Source: CAMLDH01 sp966250375 (GTDB lineage: Bacteria; Pseudomonadota; Gammaproteobacteria; Burkholderiales; Burkholderiaceae_D). Taken from it: a stretch of 64,000 bases of DNA. Within the stretch, counting starts at the first letter, position 1; every line of letters starts with the position of its first letter. The notes under the pieces are model-generated. The model was not told where the DNA came from and searched no databases. It saw only the letters and a list, made by a program, of their open reading frames with translations. The stretch is taken from NCBI GenBank assembly GCA_966250375.1, contig CBINHE010000001.1, positions 80,754 to 144,753 on the forward strand, written 5' to 3'. A program made the position numbers and the translations under genes. Positions 55,118 to 64,000 of this stretch are shown in pieces.

Positions 55118-55318
55118 ATTGCCAAGCTTGTCGATGCCGTAGTCACGCATCCGTAAGCGGTGGGGCGAGTGTTTTTCATTATTACTTCAATCAATCCTGC
55201 TTGCTTTTGATGCCATACGCTCATTGGTCCAAAGTAACCGGGTTGCTGACTGTCATTTCAAACATCATTTTTGCTAAACCCGTTTTTCGGATGGGTTAAT
55301 CGCTGCAATTTTGTCTGG
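55118..55318 (-). pseudogene. Degenerate duplicate of the nucleosidase gene 5' end and promoter
   Basis: On the minus strand, 55256 leftward reads ATGACAGTCAGCAACCCGGT, closely matching the start of the intact nucleosidase gene at 58476 (MTTSNPV). The upstream DNA to about 55318 and the downstream coding DNA to about 55118 also align with 58340-58540, but the copy has stops and shifts. It is a relic of a partial duplication about 3.2 kb away, same orientation. Confidence 0.75.
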
Positions 55319-55360
55319 ATTTTGCTCTTGCCGTAACCGCCGATGTGATTCTGGTTTTTA

Positions 55361-55580
55361 TATTAGTTGTTTATATATACGAATAGTAGTAATGGTTAAC
55401 ACTCGTCGTTTACTGTGGATAACCCGAAAAAAATAATTAGAATCAATCGTTTGGCGTTTTCATAAGTCATGCATAACGCTTGTATCTGGAAAGGATAGAT
55501 TCTGGACAAAAAAACGCGGGTGAATATCTTCATCCTTATCCCCAAATAAAATGCGTGATATCCATAGACTTATCCACAGG
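55361..55580. other. Intergenic DnaA-box cluster beside AT-rich DNA
   Basis: In this gap before the AsmA gene there are perfect DnaA boxes at 55414-55422 (TGTGGATAA) and 55570-55578 (TTATCCACA), and a one-mismatch box TTATCCCCA at 55536-55544. An AT-rich block (TAGTTGTTTATATATACGAA) precedes them. No gene is visible in 54846-55668 apart from the nucleosidase relic. Confidence 0.6.
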
Positions 55581-55668
55581 CGATTTAGTCGGTTCAATTC
55601 ATTTGTTGTTGGCCTGAAAATAAATTGCCCGGTTTGAACTCCAGCTTGTCGAAATAGTCATATTTTTC

Positions 55669-57687
55669 ATGCGCCGGCCGATAAAAATACTTCTCTGGAG
55701 CGGGATTGGATTGATTCTGATTCCCGCTGTGCTCTTGTTTTTTTTATTCGCATTCGACTGGAATCATGCGAAGCCGTGGATTAACAAACGTGTAAGCGCA
55801 AGTCTCGGGCGTCCGTTTTCAATCAATGGCGATTTGTCGGTGGCGTGGCGTCGTCCTCAAACGGGGGCATCGGACTGGCGCGATTGGGTTCCCTGGCCGC
55901 AAGTTAGCGCTCACAACATCACTGTCGGCAATCCAGATGGCGTGAAAGCACCATCCAATATGGCCGAGATCTCGCAACTCTCTTTCACACTCGCGCCGCT
56001 TCCCTTTCTATCCAAGCAGATCAACATTTCCACACTCCAGCTCGATCAACCGTTGCTGTTGCTGCAACGCGCCGCCGATGGCAAGAACAACTGGGTATTC
56101 AATACCGGCAACACGGGTGGTGGGCACTCTGACTGGCAATTCGAATTGAATCGGTTGATCGTCAATAAGGGGAGTTTGCATATCATCGATGCCGTCAAAA
56201 AAGCGGATGTGACGGCTACGATCGATACGCTGCCCGGCACAGCAGATGACAATTACCGTATCGGCTGGAATTTGAAAGGCAATGTCAATCGCAAACCGGT
56301 CAGCGGCAGCGGCAAGGCCGGCGGGGTGCTGCAATTACGGCAACAATCCGCTCCTTATCCCTTGGAAGGCGAGGTACACGTCGGAAAGACAGCGATCAGT
56401 GTCAAAGGCACCTTGACCAAGCCGAGCGATCTGGCCGCGCTGGATTTGCACATGAAGGTGTCTGGCGTGAGCATGGGGCATTTGTATGACTTGACTGGCA
56501 TCACGCTACCGGAAACACCTCCTTTTGCCACGGAGGGCCGTTTGAGCGGTACCTTGAATGCGTTGGGTGGGGATTGGACCTATGAAAATTTCAAGGGGAA
56601 GGTGGGGTCGAGCGATATCGGCGGCACGATACGGTATTTTTCACGCGAACCGCGACCTTTACTGAAAGGCAACGTGGCATCGGCCCTGTTGCAATTTCGG
56701 GATTTGGCGCCCCTGATCGGCGCCGACTCGAATGCCAGCAAAATCAAGCGCGGCGCAAAAATCTTGCAACCCGCGGACAAGGTATTGCCGGTGGAACCGT
56801 TCAAGACGGAGCGCTGGCGCAGCATCGACGCCGATGTGAAATTTTCCGGCCGCAGGATTGTGCGCGAAAAAGAGTTGCCCATCTACAATCTGGTCACGCA
56901 AATTCGTTTGCAGGATGGTGTGCTGTCGTTGAGTCCCTTAAGTTTTGGCATGGCAGGCGGTCAATTGAGCGCCGATTTGACTTTGGATAGCCGTGACAAA
57001 ATCATTAAAAGCAAAATGAAGGTAGCGGCGCGCCATTTGAAACTGAAACAATTATTTCCGGCGTTTCAGCCGATGCAAGCCAGTCTCGGTGAAATCAACG
57101 GCGATGCGTCTTTATCGGCTACCGGCAATTCGGTTGCAATATTGTTGGGATCATCGAATGGCGAAATCAAGACGATGATCAATCAGGGAACCATCAGTAA
57201 ATTATTGCTGGAAAAAATGGGACTTAATATCGGCAACATCATTCTTGCGCAACTGTTTGGCGATCGTCAGGTGAAATTGAATTGCCTGGCTGGCGATTTC
57301 AAGGTTACCAAGGGAGTGATGGATAGCCGCGCGTTTGTAATGGATACCGAAGATGCAACGCTCTATGTGAACGGCCAAATCAATCTGGCGCAGGAACAAT
57401 TGAATTTGACGCTTGAGCCTGACAGCAAGGGCGTACGCGTTATTTCGCTGCGCACGCCGTTGTATGTCACGGGAACGTTCAAGCAGCCCAATGTGGAGGT
57501 GAACAAGGGTGTGCTTGCCTTGAAAGCGGGGAGTGCGGTCGTATTGGGTGTATTGGCGCCGGTCGCGACGGCGTTGCTGCCGCTGGTGAATCTGGGGCCG
57601 GGCAAAGACAGCGAATGTGCGCACTTGCTGGCCCAGGTAAGCAAGAAACCGGAAGCGCCGCCGCCGGGTAAAACTGCCAAAAAATGA
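55669..57687 (+). CDS. AsmA-family envelope protein
   Basis: The 672-residue protein has one N-terminal membrane anchor (KILLWSGIGLILIPAVLLFF) and a long periplasmic beta-rich region with the AsmA pattern: RPFSINGDLSVAW, ISQLSFTLAPLPFLSKQINI, and a C-terminal domain with GTISKLLLEKMGLNIGNIIL, LAGDFKVTKGVMDSRAFVMD and GTFKQPNVE. Such proteins are thought to act in lipid transport or outer-membrane assembly. It is convergent with the nucleosidase gene, 15 bp apart. Confidence 0.9.
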   Translation: MRRPIKILLWSGIGLILIPAVLLFFLFAFDWNHAKPWINKRVSASLGRPFSINGDLSVAWRRPQTGASDWRDWVPWPQVSAHNITVGNPDGVKAPSNMAEISQLSFTLAPLPFLSKQINISTLQLDQPLLLLQRAADGKNNWVFNTGNTGGGHSDWQFELNRLIVNKGSLHIIDAVKKADVTATIDTLPGTADDNYRIGWNLKGNVNRKPVSGSGKAGGVLQLRQQSAPYPLEGEVHVGKTAISVKGTLTKPSDLAALDLHMKVSGVSMGHLYDLTGITLPETPPFATEGRLSGTLNALGGDWTYENFKGKVGSSDIGGTIRYFSREPRPLLKGNVASALLQFRDLAPLIGADSNASKIKRGAKILQPADKVLPVEPFKTERWRSIDADVKFSGRRIVREKELPIYNLVTQIRLQDGVLSLSPLSFGMAGGQLSADLTLDSRDKIIKSKMKVAARHLKLKQLFPAFQPMQASLGEINGDASLSATGNSVAILLGSSNGEIKTMINQGTISKLLLEKMGLNIGNIILAQLFGDRQVKLNCLAGDFKVTKGVMDSRAFVMDTEDATLYVNGQINLAQEQLNLTLEPDSKGVRVISLRTPLYVTGTFKQPNVEVNKGVLALKAGSAVVLGVLAPVATALLPLVNLGPGKDSECAHLLAQVSKKPEAPPPGKTAKK

Positions 57688-57702
57688 TTTGGATGCCGCT
57701 CG

Positions 57703-58476
57703 TTATGTACGAAGTTCGCACAGCCGCTTGACGATATGGAATGCATAACGCGACGCGACATGATCGATGAAGCGCATGAAATCGATTGGCGAATCTTCAT
57801 TGGCGCCATCGGAAATGGTGCGAATGACGGTGAACGGAATTCCGAATTCAAAACACACTTGCGCCACCGCCGCGCCTTCCATCTCGACTGCCAGCAATCC
57901 TGGCATCGCGGTTTTCAATTCCGCAAGCCGCTGGCGGTTATCGATGAATTCATCACCGCTGGCGATCAAGCCGCGATGTACGCGTGGCGTATTCAATTGA
58001 AATAATTCGCGGTTTTCCGGCGTGACGGCTTTTTGAAAGTCATGGCTGACGAATGTGTGCGCGGCCTGGCTCAATTGGTTGGTCAGCACGACATCGGACG
58101 GAAAGTGCGACAAGCCAGTCAAGGGGATTTCAAAACGCGGAAACAAGGGGGTGGCGTCCATGTCGTACTGCACCAGCATGTCCGCAACCACGATATCGCC
58201 GACAGCCACGCTGTGATCGGCGGTACCGGCGACACCAGTAAATACGATATGCGTGACATTGAAGCGTTCAATGAGTGTTGCGGCAGTAGCAGCCGCTGCC
58301 ACTTTGCCGATGCGTGACAACACGCAGACGCAATCCATATTGCCGAGCTTGCCGGTGACGTAGTCGCGCATGCCGCGCGTGGTGGTGCCGGCGTCTTGCA
58401 TGACTTCAATCAGCCCTGCTTGCTCCTGATGCAGTGCGCTGATGAGTCCCAAGCGAACCGGGTTGCTGGTTGTCAT
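57703..58476 (-). CDS. mtnN: 5'-methylthioadenosine/S-adenosylhomocysteine nucleosidase
   Basis: The 257-residue protein has the MTA/SAH nucleosidase features: ISALHQEQAGLIEVM, GVAGTADHSVAVGDIVVAD, GLIASGDEFI, the substrate-binding VEMEGAAVAQVC and the catalytic Asp in RTISDGA. It splits MTA and SAH to adenine plus the thioribose products. A degenerate partial copy lies about 3.2 kb upstream in the window. Confidence 0.92.
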   Translation of the reverse strand: MTTSNPVRLGLISALHQEQAGLIEVMQDAGTTTRGMRDYVTGKLGNMDCVCVLSRIGKVAAAATAATLIERFNVTHIVFTGVAGTADHSVAVGDIVVADMLVQYDMDATPLFPRFEIPLTGLSHFPSDVVLTNQLSQAAHTFVSHDFQKAVTPENRELFQLNTPRVHRGLIASGDEFIDNRQRLAELKTAMPGLLAVEMEGAAVAQVCFEFGIPFTVIRTISDGANEDSPIDFMRFIDHVASRYAFHIVKRLCELRT

Positions 58477-58573
58477 TTCAAACTCCTTTTGGGCAACGCC
58501 GTTTTTTCGGACAGTTTAATCGTTACGGTTTGGTCTGTATGTTTTCACTTCTGCCAGCCTGTTTGCCTTTGCA

Positions 58574-59719
58574 TCAATGATGACGCTTGACGGAAGCGGC
58601 GATCTTTTGCGCGATGTCTTTCAGCTCTTTCGCCGATACCGGCGTGCCTTTCGCCAAGGCTGCGGTGCGAATGACGTACAGCATCAGGTTGGGCGTATCG
58701 ACCGCCGCGCCCCCATCCCCCTTCACATAGGCGACATAGCCGTAATCCTTGCTGTTGTCCGGCCGCCGTATCTCGGCGAAAGCGTATTCGCCTTCCCGGC
58801 CATCGAGCTTGACCGGGCGATAGGCGGGAAAGCCCAGGTGGACTTCCTTGATTCTCCACATGTTGCGCCGCGCCAGGAAATAGCTGATTTCTCCCCGCGG
58901 ACTCAAGCCGGGGTTCTTCGGATCCAGTACCGGCGCGGTATCGTCTTCAAAGTAAATTTCGACATCGGGGTGCTCCTTGAGGCGCATCATCACGACCACT
59001 TTGCGATGGTTTTTTCCGTCGTCGGGCATGAAGCCGTAGGGAACGCATGTGCCTTGGGTGGAGGGAAGCTCGTAGAGCTTGCGCGCCTGGAAGGTGTTCA
59101 GGAGGGTGTCCAGTTGGGCTTGCCCAAATGAGCGGTCAATCAACCGAGCGGCGGTCCCCCTCGCGATTTCTTCTTCCGGCGTCGGCTCTCGCCGTGACGA
59201 AATTTTATGATAAAAAATATGCCCGTTATGGAACTGGTATAACTCGAAGCCCCCCTCGAACGCCCAGCCGAACTTGTTGCTATCTTTCAGCGCCAGCGGC
59301 TTCGATTGCATCGCCTCAGACAGCGCGCGCTCTCGTAGTGCCTGGACGCCGCTCGACTTGGCCTCATGCAACAGATCTGCCCTGTCTTTTTTATTGTCCG
59401 CGATGACAAACCGCTTGAGCGCCTCGAACTCCGAAGGCGGCACTTCCGCCGTGATTTCCATGCCATTGAAGTCGGTGTAGGGCGCGGATTCGCCATCGGC
59501 GTAGAGGTGCGCGTCAGGCGTGCCGCTCGGCTTGTAGAGCTTGCGCATGGTCGTCAGCGCCACCTCGACCTCGCCCGGCAGGCTGAGCTGGTAATGCCCG
59601 ATGCATTCCGTCTTCCAGTCGGGCGGCACCTCCGCCGCGTGGCATCCGGCGCTCAGCGCGCACCAGTACAGGACCGCCGGCATGCGCAGCCGTCGCGCGC
59701 GTTGAATGAGACTGTTCAT
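58574..59719 (-). CDS. Tli4-like T6SS immunity protein
   Basis: The 381-residue protein has an N-terminal signal (MPAVLYWCALSAGCHAAEVP) and the pattern of Tli4-family immunity proteins: a short CIGHYQLSLPGEVEV start and a C-terminal domain with YFLARRNMWRIKEVHLG and GREGEYAFAE. It should sit in the periplasm and neutralise the adjacent phospholipase. ATG 59717-59719 overlaps the effector stop by 4 bp. Confidence 0.8.
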   Translation of the reverse strand: MNSLIQRARRLRMPAVLYWCALSAGCHAAEVPPDWKTECIGHYQLSLPGEVEVALTTMRKLYKPSGTPDAHLYADGESAPYTDFNGMEITAEVPPSEFEALKRFVIADNKKDRADLLHEAKSSGVQALRERALSEAMQSKPLALKDSNKFGWAFEGGFELYQFHNGHIFYHKISSRREPTPEEEIARGTAARLIDRSFGQAQLDTLLNTFQARKLYELPSTQGTCVPYGFMPDDGKNHRKVVVMMRLKEHPDVEIYFEDDTAPVLDPKNPGLSPRGEISYFLARRNMWRIKEVHLGFPAYRPVKLDGREGEYAFAEIRRPDNSKDYGYVAYVKGDGGAAVDTPNLMLYVIRTAALAKGTPVSAKELKDIAQKIAASVKRHH

Positions 59720-62157
59720 GTTGCCTGCTCCTTTTGATCGTTCTCGATGTCCGGTGATTTCCTCGCCATGGCTTCGGCTTTCCGTTGTTCTCCCGGCGGC
59801 TGCGCAGCCGGGAGGTCGTTGCGCACGACCAGCGCCGTGTGATAGCCGAAGTTGTTGTTCTCGCCCTCGGTCCACTGTATCGGCAAGGCTGTGATGAAGC
59901 CCTTGACCTGCGTCAGCTTGCCGGTGTGTTCGGCGTTTTGCCGTGGTTTCGTCCAGAATCTGGGGTTGAACGGCATTATCACGTCCTCTTGCGTTTGGTT
60001 TTCCGGGGTCAATGCGGGCCAGATCGATGCGGTGTTTTTCTCATTTGGATCCTTGTTCCTCGGAATAAAATCAAACGCATCGTCATACAGCTTCGTATTT
60101 TCCTTCGCCACCCGCTGTATTGCCTGCCAGCTCGCAGGCGACCCCGGATGCGCAATCGCGCTTTCCAGTTCGGTCGCCGGCCGCACATGGCCGGCCAGTC
60201 CAAAAATCTTGCGCCATACCTCGCACCGCAATGCATGGGCAAAGCCGCGCACCGGCCGCATCTTGCCGTCGCCGCAGATATCCATGCGCTCCACCTTGTC
60301 ATCGACCACCAGCACCGCCAGTTCCGAGTCGCGGCTGCCCAAAAGGCTGCGGTCGTTGATGTTGGCGCTGCCCAGAATGGCGTAGCGGTCATCGACGATC
60401 AGCAGCTTGCTGTGCACATACACCTGCTCGGTGACATGGCGGTCGCCGATTTTTGCCCAATTGCGCAGATTCAGCAAGGTTACGTACTTGAAGCACGCCT
60501 CGACGGGAATGCTTTCATATTCATGGTTGTCGTTGTCGCGCGCGCGTTCGGGATGCGGGTCTTTTTCTTCGCGCAACTGTTGCTCCCTGAGCGAGCGCCG
60601 TATCCGGTTGAGCAGACTTTTACTGCCGTACACCAGGGACTGCATCGTCCAGTGGATCTGGGTCATGATGGCGCCGTTGTTCAAGGGGCCTTCGGGATGC
60701 ACCGGCAGGGTGATGATCACGTGTATCGGATGCTTGAACGGGTCCTTGATCGCTTTGTCGATGCGCTGCGCCAGCGTGGCGCAGATCTGGTTTTGCGGCA
60801 GCTGGGTGTCGGTGGTATGGTCGCCTGCCATGCGCGTGGTGGAGAGGTATGCGCCGGTGGTTTGGTCCATTCCCCACTTGACTGTATCGGCCAACTGGCC
60901 GGCGCGTGAGAGATCCTTGCCAACCCCCTGCGGCTGCCCAAAGTCGGACACGAAGAACTGGTTTTCGATATAGATGAAATGGTCCGCCTTGAGAATCAGT
61001 TCCTGCATGGCGTGCGCGATGTCGTTTTGCGCCCGGTCGGGCGCGTTGATGCGCGCCTTTTCCGCGGCGGACAGTTTCTTGTATTCCGCCTCGCGCAATC
61101 CCTTGGGCGCACTGCGCAATACCTGTATCTGGCAACTGCCCGCCTTGGCGTATTGCGATGCCGGTTTGGGCGGCGGCAGCTGCGGCCATCGGCATTGGGC
61201 GTTCCAGCGCCAGATGAAATTGCGCGCCAGATCCGATACGGCCGGTCCTTCGATGCGGCAGTGCACGTCTTGCCACGGCATGCGCGGCTGGGTCGCTGCG
61301 TCGATGGTCACGTAGACCGGCTTGAGGTTGCTGCCGCCGGTTTTTTCTTGTCCGGGCGAGTCGTCTTGATAAGGGGTCTGCCATGCGCCGGCTAGTATTT
61401 TGTCACGCGTGAGCGCTTTGTTGGATTTGTCGAACCATGCGGCCTTGTCAACCATGCCGGTGAGGCGGTCCGAATCCACGACCGCCTGTTTGTCGATCTT
61501 GCCCACTTGTACGATACAGCCGTTATAACGATTGAGTGCTTCGCGGCCCTGGGCATTGGCATGCAGGTCATAGCTTGCATCGTCAAAGCGTCCATAGGCC
61601 ACATCGATGCCGCCGACAAAGGCGATCTTGCGGTCGATGACGACCTGTTTCTGGTGGTGACTGAAAAACGAGCGTGATTCATCGGCCAGCGATCCTGCAG
61701 GAAAAACATGCGCCACTTTTTTCTTGTCGGGGGCAAAATCGTTGAGCATTTCCAGCGCCGCCCTGGTTTGATCGTCATAGGTTTGCACCGGCGCGGTGTC
61801 GTCCCATGGCATCACGTAGAGTTGCACCGTGCCTTTTTTTGCGACCGTCAGCAGCACATCGAAGAGTCGCACGCCTGGAGCGAGGAGCGCATCCCAGTTG
61901 ATCTGCCAGCCTGCTATCAGTATTTCTTCCGTGGCTTCTTCGAGCGCCTGCTTCAGCGCCTTGAAATACGCTTGCCCTGTTGTATAGGGCGTCGCATCGT
62001 TGCCGCTGGTCGGTTGCGCGAAATGCTGGATTTTTCCGTATTCACGCGTGGCGTAGTCTACCCAGATATTTTTCGTGGCCGTGGCTTTATGAGGGTTGCC
62101 GTCTTTGTCCACGAGTTGGCGTAGTGAAGTGAAGGTTTGTGATGGCGTGCGCATCAT
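59716..62157 (-). CDS. Phospholipase D-family type VI effector (Tle5-like), second module
   Basis: The 813-residue protein has two HKD motifs: HHQKQVVIDRKIAFVGGIDV and HSKLLIVDDRYAILGSANIN, both H-x-K-x4-D. A C-terminal extension of about 130 residues (NPRFWTKPRQNAEHTGKLTQ) is absent from the first effector. Both ends overlap neighbours by 4 bp, vgrG above and the immunity gene below, so the three form one unit. It should attack target-cell phospholipids. Confidence 0.88.
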   Translation of the reverse strand: MMRTPSQTFTSLRQLVDKDGNPHKATATKNIWVDYATREYGKIQHFAQPTSGNDATPYTTGQAYFKALKQALEEATEEILIAGWQINWDALLAPGVRLFDVLLTVAKKGTVQLYVMPWDDTAPVQTYDDQTRAALEMLNDFAPDKKKVAHVFPAGSLADESRSFFSHHQKQVVIDRKIAFVGGIDVAYGRFDDASYDLHANAQGREALNRYNGCIVQVGKIDKQAVVDSDRLTGMVDKAAWFDKSNKALTRDKILAGAWQTPYQDDSPGQEKTGGSNLKPVYVTIDAATQPRMPWQDVHCRIEGPAVSDLARNFIWRWNAQCRWPQLPPPKPASQYAKAGSCQIQVLRSAPKGLREAEYKKLSAAEKARINAPDRAQNDIAHAMQELILKADHFIYIENQFFVSDFGQPQGVGKDLSRAGQLADTVKWGMDQTTGAYLSTTRMAGDHTTDTQLPQNQICATLAQRIDKAIKDPFKHPIHVIITLPVHPEGPLNNGAIMTQIHWTMQSLVYGSKSLLNRIRRSLREQQLREEKDPHPERARDNDNHEYESIPVEACFKYVTLLNLRNWAKIGDRHVTEQVYVHSKLLIVDDRYAILGSANINDRSLLGSRDSELAVLVVDDKVERMDICGDGKMRPVRGFAHALRCEVWRKIFGLAGHVRPATELESAIAHPGSPASWQAIQRVAKENTKLYDDAFDFIPRNKDPNEKNTASIWPALTPENQTQEDVIMPFNPRFWTKPRQNAEHTGKLTQVKGFITALPIQWTEGENNNFGYHTALVVRNDLPAAQPPGEQRKAEAMARKSPDIENDQKEQAT

Positions 62158-64000
62158 TTATTCCCGAATATGTTTTTGAGCATTGCCGCCCCCGATTTTG
62201 CTTTTGTTTCTTTTCGCGCCAAATCGCCATCGGTCGCATACGCCTGATCGCTGTACCCCATCGCATCCAGCGCATGGTGGAATTTTTGCAGATCGCCCCA
62301 ATGATCTGCGACATGCGTGACGATGAGCTCTTTTACCTGACCTCCATAGATCAACCAAAGTTGGTTGGGTGTTTCGTTGTAGGTTTCTTTCAGTTTGTTT
62401 TCTTCTCCGCCAGACAGGGCCACTTGTCCATCGGTGTCACTTTCTCCTGCGAGGATATAGTCGTCTGCCGTAAATGCGTTGTCTGCATCAAGCGCACGAA
62501 CAATGCGCCAAGGCATGTGCGGTATCGCCACACCACTCGGACCGGGTATATCGGTGACCTGAATATCAAATTTGAATGGGATATCCGGCATCGATGATCT
62601 TGGCAATTTAGGAAGAGTCGGCTTCATGCTATCCGGCCCGTCCAGTGCAAAGCCCGCCGCCTTCTGCGATTGCTTGCCCGGATTGTGCACCTCGATATTT
62701 GCACCGATCCGGATATAGCCGCCGCCCGCCGCCAGCAGAATTTCGTCGGGGGCCTGGATGATGACCTTGCCGTTGACGCTGGTGATGGTGAAGTCCTTTT
62801 GCGCAGTCGCTGTGATTTCGCCATCCTGCGCTTGCATTTGCACGTTGCCCTTGGCCGAGATGATCTTGAACGTGTCCTTGATCTTCGCTTTTGCGCCGGA
62901 TACGAACAGGCTGATTGATTCCTTGGCGTTGTGAATCCAGCGCCGGCCTGTGGTCTGGTTCGTGTCTCTGAGTGCGATCTGATCCAGGTTGGTGCCTGTA
63001 GCGATCGTGGCGCTGCCGGGGGTGGTCATCGCGATGCCGTCCGGCGCGGTGAGGGCGACGATGCCTTGACCGCCCGGCTGCTTGCCGTTGCCTGACTTGC
63101 CTTCCTTGTCGGTGTTGCTGTCGCGCTCCAGATTTTCGATTGCTTCTTTCAGGTGTGTCTGGTGACCACGCTCGCTCGGCTTGCCCGGTGTCGCGTCGTC
63201 GTCGGTCAACTGGTTGTCCTTGCCCGTCTCCGGCAGGTTCGCATGCTGGTGCGCGGCGTGCTCGCCGAGTTGTTCCGCCATGGCCAGTGCCGCGTCGAGC
63301 ATCTGCAGGATGTCGGTGCGGGCGAGTTGTTTGCCGTGCGCGCCGCGTTGCGCGTCGGCCGACAGCAGCAGGCCTTTTGCCGCGCGTATCGCGCCGGCGG
63401 TGTCGGTCCTAAGTTCGAATCCTTCGCCACGCGGCTCGCCCTTGCCTTCGGTTCTGGGGTGAATCAGGTAGCCCTGGTTCAACTGCGTTTTCGCATGTTC
63501 GCTGCTGAGCTTGGTGCGCAGTTCTGCGGTGGTGTCGTCGAACAGCAGTTCGTTGTACTGGCTGCCTTTGTATTCCTTGGTCTTGGTGCCCGACAGCGCC
63601 TTGTTGGCGGGCAGCGATCCCGCGCCGCTGAAGGCCGGTGGTGTGCGCAATCCGTTATGGATGCCGCTAATGCAGATCGGGCGGTCGATATCGTTGTCGA
63701 TAAAGGCGATCAGCACTTCGGACCCGACGCGCGGGATATGCTGCATGCCCCAGCCGGCATCGGCGCTGGGCGGGGCAACGCGTATCCAGGTGGCGCTCTT
63801 GTCGTCATGCTGCGCGTTGCCTTCAGGATGGTCCTGTGGGCGCTGCCACGGAAATTGCACCTTGATGCGGCCATGCGCGTCAGTGAAAATTTCTTCTCCG
63901 GCGGGGCCGGTGACGATGGCAGTCTGCAAGCCGGGCGCGGTGGGTTTCGCATGTTGCGTCCGATCGTATGCGGGGATGATGGCGATGCCGCGCCGTACCA
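62154..64000 (-). CDS. vgrG: Type VI spike protein VgrG, N-terminal part beyond window
   Basis: About 615 C-terminal residues are visible, entering from the right edge at VRRGIAIIPAYDR. The OB/needle region (GWGMQHIPRVGSEVLIAFID) and beta-helix (GYIRIGANIEVHNPG) match the first VgrG closely, then the tail diverges: PFKFDIQVTDIPGPSG, PWRIVRALDADNAF, GESDTDGQVALSGGE, NQLWLIYGGQVKELIVTH, a transthyretin-like module of its own. The tail likely docks the neighbouring phospholipase. The start lies outside the window. Confidence 0.93.
   Translation of the reverse strand, partial: VRRGIAIIPAYDRTQHAKPTAPGLQTAIVTGPAGEEIFTDAHGRIKVQFPWQRPQDHPEGNAQHDDKSATWIRVAPPSADAGWGMQHIPRVGSEVLIAFIDNDIDRPICISGIHNGLRTPPAFSGAGSLPANKALSGTKTKEYKGSQYNELLFDDTTAELRTKLSSEHAKTQLNQGYLIHPRTEGKGEPRGEGFELRTDTAGAIRAAKGLLLSADAQRGAHGKQLARTDILQMLDAALAMAEQLGEHAAHQHANLPETGKDNQLTDDDATPGKPSERGHQTHLKEAIENLERDSNTDKEGKSGNGKQPGGQGIVALTAPDGIAMTTPGSATIATGTNLDQIALRDTNQTTGRRWIHNAKESISLFVSGAKAKIKDTFKIISAKGNVQMQAQDGEITATAQKDFTITSVNGKVIIQAPDEILLAAGGGYIRIGANIEVHNPGKQSQKAAGFALDGPDSMKPTLPKLPRSSMPDIPFKFDIQVTDIPGPSGVAIPHMPWRIVRALDADNAFTADDYILAGESDTDGQVALSGGEENKLKETYNETPNQLWLIYGGQVKELIVTHVADHWGDLQKFHHALDAMGYSDQAYATDGDLARKETKAKSGAAMLKNIFGNK
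62620..64000. repeat. Long direct repeat, copy 2 (vgrG 3' half)
   Basis: This is the partner of 5880-7260, in the same orientation at about 56.7 kb distance. The match starts near the codons for the GPDSM/GPDRM junction and runs to the right edge, so its real length is greater. Confidence 0.8.

Noticed and set aside
54906..55142. A 78-codon plus-strand frame after the ABM gene
   Set aside because: It overlaps the nucleosidase relic, has no ribosome-binding site and no recognisable domain.
1..64000. tRNA or rRNA genes
   Set aside because: I looked for cloverleaf-like and rRNA-conserved stretches in the intergenic gaps and saw none; a covariance search could still find a missed one.

Overview
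The window is a stretch of a betaproteobacterial chromosome, most likely Burkholderiales and probably Oxalobacteraceae. The main evidence is the origin-proximal gene order gyrB-dnaN-dnaA (minus strand) facing rpmH-rnpA-yidD-yidC-mnmE (plus strand), together with Lrp-putA, GTP-type PEP carboxykinase and VgrG/phospholipase D type VI modules. The placement is inferred from gene content and protein style only; no database was searched.

Layout. 1-2.2 kb is accessory DNA: a truncated XRE regulator with a paired operator, two unknown genes, a DEDDh exonuclease and an RTX protein relic. 2.2-8.5 kb is a type VI secretion module on the minus strand (vgrG, phospholipase D effector, Sel1-repeat lipoprotein). 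9.0-9.9 kb is an IS5-family insertion sequence inactivated by two frameshifts. About 10.0-25.7 kb is a Tn7-like transposon with tnsA-tnsB-tnsC-tniQ at its right side and a six-gene cargo operon (10.2-19.9 kb): AbrB-like protein, DUF4007 protein, large P-loop ATPase, DndC-like PP-loop sulfurtransferase, double-GHKL histidine-kinase-like protein and receiver-domain protein. 26.3-36.2 kb is the replication-origin core. 36.2-50 kb holds a gene-poor interval, a CAP-domain lipoprotein, small regulators, a frameshifted AbrB-type membrane protein, a D-2-hydroxyacid dehydrogenase, PEP carboxykinase, an orphan effector-like gene and small conserved genes. 49-54.4 kb has LysR, Lrp and putA. 54.4-58.5 kb has a monooxygenase-like protein, a nucleosidase relic, a DnaA-box cluster, an AsmA-like protein and the intact nucleosidase gene. 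58.6-64 kb is a second vgrG-phospholipase D-immunity module, cut by the window edge.

The most interesting system is the transposon cargo. A DndC-type sulfurtransferase is normally part of DNA phosphorothioation, but here the DndA/B/D/E partners are absent. It sits instead in a tight operon with a DUF4007 protein, an ATPase and what looks like a dedicated kinase/receiver pair. I read this as a candidate mobile, signal-controlled anti-phage or nucleic-acid-modification system. That is inference from domains and context, not a demonstrated function.

The two type VI modules are paralogous and carry about 1.4 kb of very similar vgrG DNA in direct orientation, roughly 56.7 kb apart, flanking the origin region. 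Their VgrG tails and effectors differ, which fits module diversification behind a conserved VgrG core.
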